Shown here piece by piece: positions 26,201 through 38,200 of a stretch of DNA of 64,000 nucleotides. Location: NCBI GenBank assembly GCA_002633005.1, contig NMRA01000068.1, positions 376,157 through 440,156 of the forward strand, given 5' to 3'. The notes under the pieces are model-generated. The model saw only the letters and a program-made list of their open reading frames with translations, ran no database searches and was not told the DNA's origin. Origin of the DNA: Phoronis australis. Taxonomy: Eukaryota; Phoronida; Phoronidae. Position 1 is the first letter of the stretch. The number at the start of each line of letters is the position of its first letter. Position numbers and translations under genes: made by a program.

Positions 26201-29200
26201 TTTCGGATGGATCCGACTGCTGGTTTCCCCCCTAGTGGCAATTATTGTTTTTTACACTTACCTTTTTATCTTCAAAAGTCCTGAACAGATTTTCATGAAA
26301 TTTGGTATGTAGGCACCTATCAGTGAGATGACGCTATCCTTCCATTTTTGGATGGATTCGACGTAGTTTGCGCCACCTAGTGGCTATTTTTACTGTTTTC
26401 GAGTCTGTTTTTTTGCGTCCACCCCAAACAGCTCAAAGGATGATTGTGAAAATTGGCATGTATGTGCTTATTATGAAGAGGACGGTTGACGATGATTTTC
26501 CGACGATTTCAACTACTGTGGCACCTCCTAGTAGCAGTTTTGTTTTTTGTTTTGCGCCTATAGCTGTATCTCCTAAACCGTTAGCAGGATCTTTACGAAA
26601 TTTTGGAAGTATATTTATATGATCTTAACAACGGACGGCGACGACTTTTGGACAGATCCGAGTACCGGTCTGCCCCCTAGTGGCAATTTTAATTTTTTTA
26701 CGTTTACCTTTGTATCTTCAAAAGTCCTCAACGGATTTTCATGAAATTTAATGTGTAGGCACCTATTAGTGAGTTGACGCTATCTTCCCGTTTTCCGATT
26801 GATTTGACGTAGTTTGCGCCACCTAATGGCCATTTTTACTTGTTTTCAAGTCTGTTTTTTGCGTCCACCCCTCTATCAACCAATCCGCTCAAAGGATGAT
26901 TGTGAAAATTGGCATGTATGTGCTTACCATAAAGAGGACGGTTGACGATGATTTTCCGACGATTTTGACTACTGTGGCACCTCCTAGTCGCAGTTTTGTT
27001 TTTGTTGCGCCTATGGCTGTATCTCCTAAATCGTTTGCAGGATCTTAACTTAATTTAGCAAGGATATTTATATTATGTTGACGACGGGTGACGACAACTT
27101 TCGGACAGATCTGACTACTGCTGTGCCCTCATGTGGCAAATTTTTTTACATTTAACTCAGTATCTTCAAAAGTCCTCAACAGATTTTCATAAAATTTTAA
27201 ATATAGGCATCTATTGGTGTGATGACGCTATCTTCTTGTTTTTGGATGGAATCGAGGTATTTTGCACCACCTAGTGGCCATTTTTGCTGTTTTCAAATCT
27301 TGTTTTTGGTGTCCACCCCTGTATCAACCAAGTCATTTGAAAATTGGCATTTTTGTTCTCAGTGTGAAGACGACCTTTGATGATGGTGACTGACTACTGT
27401 GGCGCCTCCTAGTGGTAGTTTTGTTTTGCGCCCATAGTTGTATCTTTTAATCCCACTGCAGGATCTTTACTAAATTTAGTAAGTGTACCGTATTCACCGT
27501 AATAACTGTCCATGCCCCTATGAGCTCCCCCTCGCGTTTTCAGACTTTGCTAAAATAAGCTCCCAGTCCATGAACGTGTATGTGCGAAAAATGCCTTACA
27601 TAAAGTTCTAAAATTCTGTAGTAACGCCTTCAATTTATCAATAATATCCGACAGTTCTGAAAAAAATCATCGTGTGCAGAGTCTGTAGACCACAAGCCTC
27701 GCCGCTATGTCGGTATTTAGCGGTGACTATGCACTTCAAACTTCAGCCATGCCTCAAAACAAACACAAAAGTTCTGCTGATATTGCGAGGACCAATGGTC
27801 TGGCCTTTCAGAACAGAAGTAGTGTACTTGTCTGCGGGATTGCTTTGTAGATATTTCCCGCTTTCAACAGGAATCCAGATTTCTTTGTAGGCCTACACGT
27901 GAAAACCGTGAATCGAAGACTAATAAAAACCTTGGCCAGTGTTAAAAGCACATGGCCAGCATGAACCAGTCATCAAAGACGTTAGTCGGGAACTATCCAT
28001 TCATGAAACGGGTAGCATAGCATGGGCAAGAAATGTATGTTGGCACTAATGTCCGACAGTTTCTAATACTATAAAAATGTTTGCATTGTTTTTAAGATGA
28101 ATTGTTTGATTAACCATAATTGGTGTTTTTAAGCCAAATATCCGATAAAATGACCACTGACAGTGAATGCTTACACACCCTTACACAGAAAAATAACTGT
28201 CAGATAGTCACGTACGCATCCAGCCACACGGCGACTAATCGTACGCATCCAGCCACACGGTGACTAATATGGGCCTTACCGAGACAAATGTCGACCGTTG
28301 ATAGCACATGAGACCGGCAAGTGCTGAATGAAACACGCTCTGGTTTAGGCCTACTGCTTGTGCAAATTTCTTTAGATACAATGCACATCTAGCTCATTAG
28401 ATTGCATGGCTCTGACCAAAAGACAGTGTCTGCTCCGGCAAATGAACTCTGGTGACACGTACGCGCTCGCTTACTCACAAACGCAGACAACTTTAAAACA
28501 AACGTCACTTGACAACGTGTTTTCGTCCAGACTTTTTTCTCATATTGCCGATCATACCTGTAGATGGCAGGATGTAACACAGATTTGTACTTAAACCTGC
28601 CGTGATCCCGACTCCACGGGAACTCAAAAATCTTAGGGACGCTACTTGGAAAACTTAAGGAGGATTTCAGGTAATTTGCTTGAGTCAAAACTGTAGTTTT
28701 ATTCAAGCATTCAAGTCTCCATATCGACGATTGCGAGGCAGGCAGTCGGCGTGTTTTCGCCTTGGGATTTCAGCACAATTTTATGTAAAATGATCGTAAT
28801 TTATCAGCAACGTTTGATAGCAATGCATCACGGTTTTGTAGAAAGTCTTTCATAGATTATAGATACGTCACAGAGCGTAAATATGACGAATCTTAGCTTC
28901 CGATTTCACCCGTTTCGGAGACCGGATTCAACGGCCTTCAACGGGTTATAATAAGCGCCCCCTGAAACGAACTTTTCTAAGCGCCCTCGGTGGTTATTAC
29001 GGCATTTATATGAAGATAACAACAGACGACGACTTTCAGGCAGATCCAACGGACACTGTGCCCACTAGTGGCATTTTCATTTTATTCTGTTTACCTTTGT
29101 TTTACGCCATTTAGTGGCCATTTTATGATACAAATAAATAACCCTGAAAGCATACCATTTGCAATGCATTCGTGAGCGCATTTCAACGCTCATCGTTGCT

Positions 29201-32200
29201 CTTGTATATCCACTTGAGAGTGAAACAAGTATGTTTTGAAATATCGTGTGTCTTAATGTTTCTTGGTTAGTAGCAATGTCTTGTTGAGTGTCGAACTTTG
29301 TTCCGAGGATACAAATGGAACGGAATAAAGATTATTAATAACAAGTGTCTGGTAGTCAACCAATTTTGCATATCTTAAACAATGACTTAAGATTCCCTGT
29401 GTACCTTACAGATAGGTGGCCACTTTTAACGAACTAAGTTTTTGCTTTGTATGTATTTAGTTAGTTCTTTCTTTGTGTCTGCTTATTATTACACAACCAT
29501 TGATATTTCTGTACTCTGATTATCTAAAACATATTATCATTAAGGCTTGATGCTTTGAAATTACCAGGTTGCATTTTGCGACCTAACCCAAAATCCCAGG
29601 TCGCATTGTCAAAATCCAGCTCGCATTCATGAATTCCAGGTAGCAAAAATTTTTCAACCTTTTTCCGCGCCAAAATTGATTTTTATATCACCTAGAAAAT
29701 GTTTCGATCATGACGCTATCCTCCCGTTTTCAGATGGATTCGACATTGCGCCACCTAGTGGCCATTTTTACTGTTTTCGAGTCTGTATTTTTGCGTCTAC
29801 CCCTCTATCAACCAAACCGCTCAAAGGATGGTTGTGAAAATTGGCATGTATGTGCTTACTATAAAGAAGACAGCTGACAATGATTTTCAGACGATTTGGA
29901 TTACTGTGGCGCCTCCTAGTGGCAGTTTTGTTTTTTTGCGCCTATGGCTGTATCTCCTAAACCGTTCGCAGGATCTTTACGAAATTTAATAAGTGTAATT
30001 ATATGATGTTAACAACAGACGATGACCTAGCCTATTGAGGAGACAATGACCATGCCTTTCCATTTTGCAAAGTACAACATACTACATATATGCCCTCTAC
30101 TGGCCACTTTATGGTACCAATAAACAACCCTAGACGGATACCGTATACGGTGCAATTGTGGGCGCATTTCAACGCTCTGCGTTGCTCTTGTAAATATTTA
30201 GGAAAGATAATTTTTTTGAAAACTGAATTTGTTGTTGTGTAGAAGGATAGTGTGACTCACTGTAAAGGCTACGTGTCAATTTCAAACCACATGCGGTTGT
30301 TTTTAGTGCACTACGATGGGTGCTAGCTGGAACTATGGTAGACGGAGACCACTGTCATTAGCTGGCCCCAGTAGAGACGTTGAAGCTCTTATAGGAGGCC
30401 ATTTTTACACTGCGTGCTTGTTTCTACCGCACCGGTCAGGAGCATGTGCAATGTTAAATAGGGAGAGTTGCCAACTTGGGCCACTGAACGAAGGACTGCT
30501 CAAAGAAAAAGTTTGATTATGGGAGTATTTGTTTGAGTTGGAAGGAATTTAAGACATCGACGGCCTGCTAAGATGTCCATTTATGCGCAAACGGTTCTTA
30601 TAACAATGTGACTTAGATGTTTAATCTGTGACTGTGAGACATAATTGTCGGAAAAGCTTTCGTCTCTGCTGGGGCCAGGTACAGGCGGTGGTCACTGTCT
30701 AGAAATATGAAGTCATCGAGAAGGTTGTTCACGGTTAGTGTTCTTTTGAACTTGATTCAGCTACAACCAAATAACGGTCATATTTGCACGAGTTGTTGTA
30801 TATTTGTCAGGTATCTGCCGAGAAGTGTAAAAACTCAGCTCACATACGTTGGAAATTTCAGGTCGCACTTTAAGACTTGATACAAGCAGGCCAAAATCTC
30901 TCGCATTTCCAAATTTCAGGTCGCAAATGTGACGCGTAGCTCGTTATGTCTAGCCCTGATCATAACTTTCGTTATCAGCTAGCCTTAGAATATCAGCTTT
31001 CATAAGCCACGCAGATGGCTAAGTTTCACTATTCATGAATCATAAAACAAAATCAGACAATAGCAACACATCAGTGCAGGTAAAACATACCATTTGAATA
31101 TGAGACAAAGAAATAAGAGGAAATAAGGATTATTGTTTGTGTTTTTACTCAAGAATAGACGATCCCTCAGGCGTTTTAGGTCATGTGGACTTAAGGAAAG
31201 CAATGTTGCTCTCATTCAGTCTATGACCTAACATCACCTGCGGGATTGGTCCATGTTTGTATGTTGGTTCTTCTTTCTTGCACTTCACTGCTACTGTTCA
31301 CTATCCACTCACAGGACTGCGAGTTCTCTTCAAATGATGCCAATGAATTCCGCCAGCACAACTTATGCAGCCACAACCATGGCTCCACCTATCCTTGTGT
31401 CTATTGCCACCTTCGGTTTGACAATGGCGATGCGCTGACCCACCACATGAGACAACATTCAACAAAGAAACTGTTCCAAACCTACCAGTGCACAGGTACC
31501 ATGAGAAGCTCTTGTAGATTTAATTATCTCCCAGAAATATTGGGAACAGTTCACAGATTCTTTAGAAGTACAACCATGCACCCGCTTTTATTTAATTTAA
31601 AGATTGTATTAACCATGTTCTGGTATTAAGTTTCTTCACAAGTATACTTGCTCTTCCATATCATTGTTATCTTGGTCTTATTGTTTGAATATGAAACATT
31701 CTACATACAGCTTTTTTGCATTGTGAGAACTCAAAAGTGATTCTAATTCTGTTGCGTAAGATGAGGAAAGTTGATGGGGGTGAAACGGAATTTCATTCAG
31801 TCACAGACATTTTGAGACTAAACGTTTGAAGTGTTTTAGTATCCCACTGCACTGCAGTGGCACTTTCACACCTAATGGTGGAAAAAATATAAAAAACCTG
31901 GGATATATCCCATGTAAAATTAAAATGATGCAAAAATGCAGAACACTTCCAAATACCTACGTTATCTAGCGCTAAGGTGTATTTCATCTTGTCACCACTG
32001 TATCAGAAAATGGCTATTGAAATGGATAACAATTAGTTGACCATCTGACAACCTGACCTTTTTAGCACCTGACATTGTGAGTCTGATTGGTAATAACAAG
32101 TTTTCAGTTCTTCTCTAACTTGTAATTCTAATCGGTGTTAGAAAGAAACAGGATGTTTTTAATGCTAAGTGACCTAAATTGGAAGTTTATATGACGGAAG

Positions 32201-35200
32201 GTAAAATGTTATTGCACCTTGTAAGCCAAGGCACTTATTCTTTTCTCTTCACTCAGCAGCATTTCTCACCTATTTTGGTGGACAAGTGAATATTTCATCA
32301 ATTTTATGCACTCACATATTTTTAAGTGGGTGCATGTTGCCATCGTCTCTGTCTGGGCGTCTGCATCTCCTAAACCCCTTGCAGGATCATAATGAAATTT
32401 GGCAGATGTGTTCGTATGATGCTGACGACAGACGACAATGAGTTTCGGACCAATCTGTCTACTGCTCTTTCCCCAGTGGCAATTTTAGTTTTTTGCCTTT
32501 GTATTGTTTTAGTTCCTTGATGGATTGTCATAAAATTTTGGATAGGTTTCTATTAAGGAGACCATAACGTCTTCTCGTTTTCGAATGGATTTGACGTATT
32601 CTGTGTCACCTCGTGGCAATTTTTAAAAATTTGAGTATGTCTGCCTTCGTATCTGCCAAAGAAAATGAAGTTTTGTACTATTTGACAGATGATTTCCTGA
32701 TGAGAAGACCGTAGCTGATACGCATTTTGGGACAGTTGTGGCTATTTTGGCGACCCTGAGTGGCAATTTTTGTTTTTTTCCGTCCACGGGTGTATCTCAA
32801 CTCTTTGGTGTATCTTAGTGAAATGTGGCAGATATGTTCCCATGGAGATGATAAGAGATGATTTCAAGTTTCTGATCAATTCGACTACAGTTGTGCCCCC
32901 AAGTGGCAGTTTTAGTTTTTATGCTCTTACATATTTATATGTGGTGCATATTGCCGTCATCTCTGTCTGGGCGTCCTTGCAGGATCTTGTTGAAGTTTAG
33001 CAGGTGTGTTCCTGTGGGGCTGACGATAAAGGACGACGGGTTTTGGGCCGACCTGAATACCACTGTGCCCCCAAGTGGCAATTTTAGGTTTTTATACGTT
33101 TGCCTCTATATCTTTGAGTTTCTTGATGGATGTTTATGCGCCCACATATCTTTATGTGGGCATTTTAATTATTTCTTACTCGTTTTTGTTGTCTGCTTCA
33201 GTGTATCCAAACTGTGCATAGGATCATTATGATGAGCATGACTGATATTGATTATCAAACGGGTCCAACTACTGTGACGCCCTCTAGTGATATTTTTTGG
33301 ATCTAGGGTTTTATCTCCTAAACCCTTTACAAGATGTTTTTGAAATTTTGCAGTTGTATTCCTGTTAACTTGACAGCAGATGGATGGATGTGACTACTGC
33401 TGTGGTTCCAATTTTTTACGTTTGCCTTTGTATCTTTGGAGTTCTTTGACGGATTTTCATGAACTTAGGCAAATAGTTTGGAGAGACGGCACCTTCCCAT
33501 TTTTCCATGGGTTCAATGTATTCTGTGCCATCTAATGGCCATTTTTTATGACACAAATAAACACCCCTAGAAGCAGCACCGTTTGCAGTGCAGTTGTAGT
33601 CGCATTTCAGTGTTCCGCGTTGCTCTTGTTTTACGTTTGCCTCTGTATCTTTGGAGTTCATGGATGGATTTTTCTGAAATTTGGCAAATAGGTTTCTATA
33701 ATGTGACAACTATACCTGTCCATTTTTGCATATTTTGCACCATTTTTATGACTTTGAATTTGTTTTTGTAGCGAATTCCTCTTTTTCTGCCAAACTATAC
33801 AAAGGATCATTAGGAATCATATTAGTTGTGTTCTGGTGATTTTCGTGTGGTTGTGACTTTTGTAGCGTCCCCTAGTGGTGACTTTGTATTGTTTGCAAAC
33901 ATGGTTGCAGCTCCTGATTTCTTGGCATGATGTTTGTGAACTTTGACTCGTGTTTTTCTATGGATGTGACAATGGGAGTCCATGACTTCCACAGTTGCCC
34001 CCCAGTAGCAATTTTATTTTTTTGCCTTTGCTGTGAGTTCCTTGTTTTTTCTTAAACTTTGGCAAACAATTTTCCATTGAAGATGACAGCATCTTTCCAC
34101 TTTATGATGGATTTGACATGTTCTGCGCCACCTAGTGGCCATGTGAAATATTTTTGAGTCTTCTTTTTTGTTGTCTGCTTCTGTATCCTTTGAACCACTC
34201 AGAGGATTGTTATGAAAACTGACAGATGTGTTCCTTCAGACATGAGCGTGACTGTCGTTGATTTTCAGATGGGTCCAACTACAGTGGTGCCCCCTAATGA
34301 CATTATTTTTGCATCTGTGGCTGTATCTACTAAGCCCTTTGCAAGATTACAATTTGTCAAGTCTATTCATGTTCCTATTAACTTGACAACAGGTGGACGA
34401 ATTCGACTACAGCTATGCATTTTAATGGCACTTTGTTTTTTTTAATCTGCCAGTCTGTATCTTTTGAGTTTTTTGGTGGATTTTCATGAAAGTTGACAAG
34501 AAGTTTCATAGAAAGACGATGATGCTTGCCCAATTTCAGATGGGTTTGACGTATTCTGCGCCATTTGACATTAAAAACACCATTAGAAGCGCACCATTTG
34601 TGTGGCAGTCATGGGCACATTCCAACACTCCGCGTTACTCGTGTTTAACAAAGATAGCTATTAAGAAAATGTTAGTCCATGAGTAGCTTGGTTGTGCTCT
34701 GTAGATGTCTTAAAACAGGAATTGAAATAATTTCCATTATTTGCATCAAAGTTAGGAGTCTTTGAATTATTTTTGTGCGAAATATGTGACGAATTACCTT
34801 GCTTTTGTGTATTTTTTAAGAAAAAATGTTGGGAAGCCTTCTTTCCACATTGGTGAAATCTCTGGCAAACTTGTAACTTACTTTTTCATTTCAGTTTGCC
34901 GTTTTTCAACCAATCTTAAGGATGTGTTCCGTCATCACTGGATCACTGTGCACAAGGAGACCAACAATTGTCCGTGTAACCACTGTAAGCAGTCATATCC
35001 CAACATTGACCAACTGTTGGAGCACATACAGCAGAACCTCCTCAAGCTGGTCGAATGTCCCTACTGTCATGTGAAGAGCCCTGCTCGTTCCAAGCTGTTG
35101 GCTCACATCAGTGAGGCCCATCCAGGACAACCGCGGAAGATCAGCGTCTCTACTTCAGTCATGTGCAAGCACAAAGTGGGCGTGGACAGAGCCAGTACTG

Positions 35201-38200
35201 ATGACCACAGTAGTCCCACGCAGTCACCCAGTCCGATTCATGGATCCCAGGTTTTGCCCAGCACTAGTATTCTTCCAAAGCCTCATGAGTTGACTGCTGC
35301 GACTTCAGGTGCTGACTATCTGGCTAGTCTGAAGGCAAAAAAGAGCAAGTTGAAGAATGAGTCCTACCAGTGTCTCTACTGTTCCTACACAGTGGCTGAG
35401 TTCCAAGGCTTTGTCCAGCATGTACATAAGCATAGTATGAGGAATCCTGTGGTCAATTATTATTGCTGCCCACACTGTCCTTATATCACCACCAGGAAGT
35501 CTGCTCTTGTCCGTCATGTGCCCATGAAACACCGGGATGGCAAACAGAGGACGATCCTACGTCAGTTTCCGTTGGACGACAAAGTCTATCCATGCTGGTA
35601 TTGTCCAGACTACAAAGCACCATCCCCTGGTGTTCTACATCTGCACTATATCAACTGTATCAACCGCAGCCGTACAAATACTGACTACGAAATGTATCAA
35701 GACCTCCGACACGATGAGAAAACCTTATCGCAGTCACCACCAAAGAAAGTTCTTCCGTCTTCCTCGACTAACTCCTCTTCCACTTCGCACAGTAAACCGG
35801 TGGAACTCAATGTTCCTGTGTATGAGCCATCCAGCATCATGCGTTTCTTCTGCATGTTCTGCAAGCAGGGCTACTATAAGCTGGTTGGCCTGGAAAAACA
35901 CATCCGCAACAACCACCTGACAGCATTTCGTCCTAAGTGTGAGTTCCAGCTCAGTGTCTGTCCCATGTGCCAGTTTCAATCAACGGACCCGGCTATCGTC
36001 AATCAGCACTGCTCGCAGAAACATTGGAAGCACGGAGTGACCTTCACCATTGACAAACGTGTTCATCGGATACAAATCTCCAACCATTCTGGTTCATCAT
36101 CTCTGTCATCGCCAGTCACCATTGACCGGTAGGTGTATTTATCAACATTGGATTGTTGGTCAATTCTGTGGTCATTGATTGGTGATTCATGGTCATTTGC
36201 ATCATGAAGATCCTGTGTGATGTGGCCAAGTTGAATTTAAATTGCTTTTTCCTCATGTGACTGACGGTATATTATGTGGGTGACTCAAATCATTTTAATT
36301 GCACGAACTTTAAAATTAGCGCGTAAGTAAACAAAGACATATTGATCCGACGTTTTGGTTTATTCACTATAAACCATTCTCAAGGCAAAAGTTCACAGTA
36401 TTGAATCAGGCGACACAAGTGAAGAACAGACTGTATGTTAGGTTTACGTCAAAATGCATTGTGAGGGAAGAGACCAGAAATCAAAACAGTCCGAGCTCAA
36501 ATAAACCAGTGTTTCTATTGAGATAGCGCTCAGCATGGTTCAACCGTACATGCATAGCCTCCTTTATGAGGAACCTGAGAGTGGCATTATCCTTGTCGTA
36601 GATCTGAACACCAGAATAATCTATAGTGTGACCAGTTGTCAATGAATGGCTGAAAACAACACTGTGTGTCTTTTACAGTGTCCTTTGACTCTTGATGCTC
36701 AGAATCCTGTTGGTCATTCTAATGGGAAACTGTTCACATTCATTATAATTGTGTTCACATTCATTGTAATTGTGTTCACATTCATTATAATTGTGTTCAC
36801 ATTCATTATAATTGTGTTCACATTCATTATAATTGTGTTCACATTCATTATAATTGTGTTCACATTCATTATTATTGAGTTGGTACATAACATGACATCT
36901 TTGAGAATTACTCAATGGTGATTTTATTCTAGACAATGACAAAAGTTTACAGTTTTAAAGATTGTTACAAGTTGCAAAGCTGGAGCAATAGCATTCTCTT
37001 AACCTGCCTGTCGACCACACAACTACTGTTACCCAATTAAGGAAGATTAAGAAATACTTTCTTCAGTTCAGGCCAATGACAAACATCCGCAGGTGTCTTA
37101 GATTGGTTGCGTAAAAAACTTGTCAGTGCAAGATTTTAGAAATGTTTTTGGGTATCCATTTTGAAACCAGAGATTGTTTAAAAACTCAAGTTCACGGTCA
37201 TACAAGTCAGAATTGCTACATATCTTAAAGGCTCGATTAAACAGACCATTGACTAGACCAGTTTTGTGCTTTTTGGGAACGAAACCATCCCACCTGAGGT
37301 ATAGACCTGAGAAAGATACACTGATGTAGATAGTAAGTCATTCTGATGGTGAATTAAAAATATATCAAGAAAACTAATGCAACTGTCTGCTTCTGACTCC
37401 ATGGTAAACTTAATACTGTTACATAAGGTTCATCCAATCAAGAAATAGCTTAGCCTGACTGTGATGACTTAAAGTTAGGAAAATGTCATCACCATAACGT
37501 TTGTAATACAATGGTAGATCAGTAGGACAGTTTTTAAATGCCAGCTCTTCTATATTAGCTAATGCGTGCCAAGTGGACTTCGCATAGCAACACCATCACA
37601 TTGGTCAAAATATTCCTCATTGAATGTAAAATGATTTTCTTTAACAGCAATGTTGAGCAATTTCAGAAGTTGTGGTCTAATTAAATTACTCACAGTGTTA
37701 GTATAACTTTTGTGGTACTGTCTACAGGAATATTGGTAAACAAAGTAACAATATCAAAGCTAACCATATACGAAGCCTTTTTCATAGCCTTAATGTCATT
37801 GACGTACTCAAATGGGTCTTTATACCGAGATGTCGGATCAAATATGTCTTTGTTTACTTACACACTTATTCATGCTCATGTTTTGGCCAAAAACAAATGT
37901 GATCAAATTTAATTGCAATGTTATAAAATTTTTTGAGTGACGTCTGTTGCTATTGTAAAATGTCACAGCAAAGAGCATTAATATTAGTCGTGGCCTTGTT
38001 TTCTTCCAAACCTTACAAAACTGAGACTACACCAATAGTTAAATTTGCCATTTCTGTTCTCTCCAGGTATCACTGTGACTTCTGTAACTTCAGCACGTCA
38101 GGAGCCACTGTCCTTGATGAGCACATGCGCTTACACGAGATTGAGAACTCGACAACTACTTCATCACCTGTTTCTGCCAGCCGGAGCAGCAATGAGAACA

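Larger units (their letters stand above)
22575..34894 (+). other. Introns 3, 4 and 5 of the zinc-finger gene
   Basis: 22575-24381, 24769-31314 and 31496-34894 are dominated by R1 copies, with nested E2 and a hAT-like element. Outside these I see nothing in 22575-23473, 30959-31250 or 31496-32301 beyond unique AT-rich sequence. Confidence 0.7.

Noticed and set aside
30316..30516. 66-codon plus-strand frame inside the hAT-like element as transposase
   Set aside because: No hAT dimerisation or DDE motif; too short to assign.
7322..34645. R1 units as a CRISPR array
   Set aside because: Units are long and fully repetitive with no constant-repeat/unique-spacer pattern, and the genome is eukaryotic.
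36646..36942. Plus- and minus-strand frames made of FTFIIIV or NYNECEH repeats as genes
   Set aside because: They are translations of the 21-bp tandem repeat inside a dead Penelope-like element.
37933..38066. First ~45 codons of the giant open frame before exon 7
   Set aside because: They precede a strong acceptor whose phase fits exon 6 exactly and restores a finger; they are intron.
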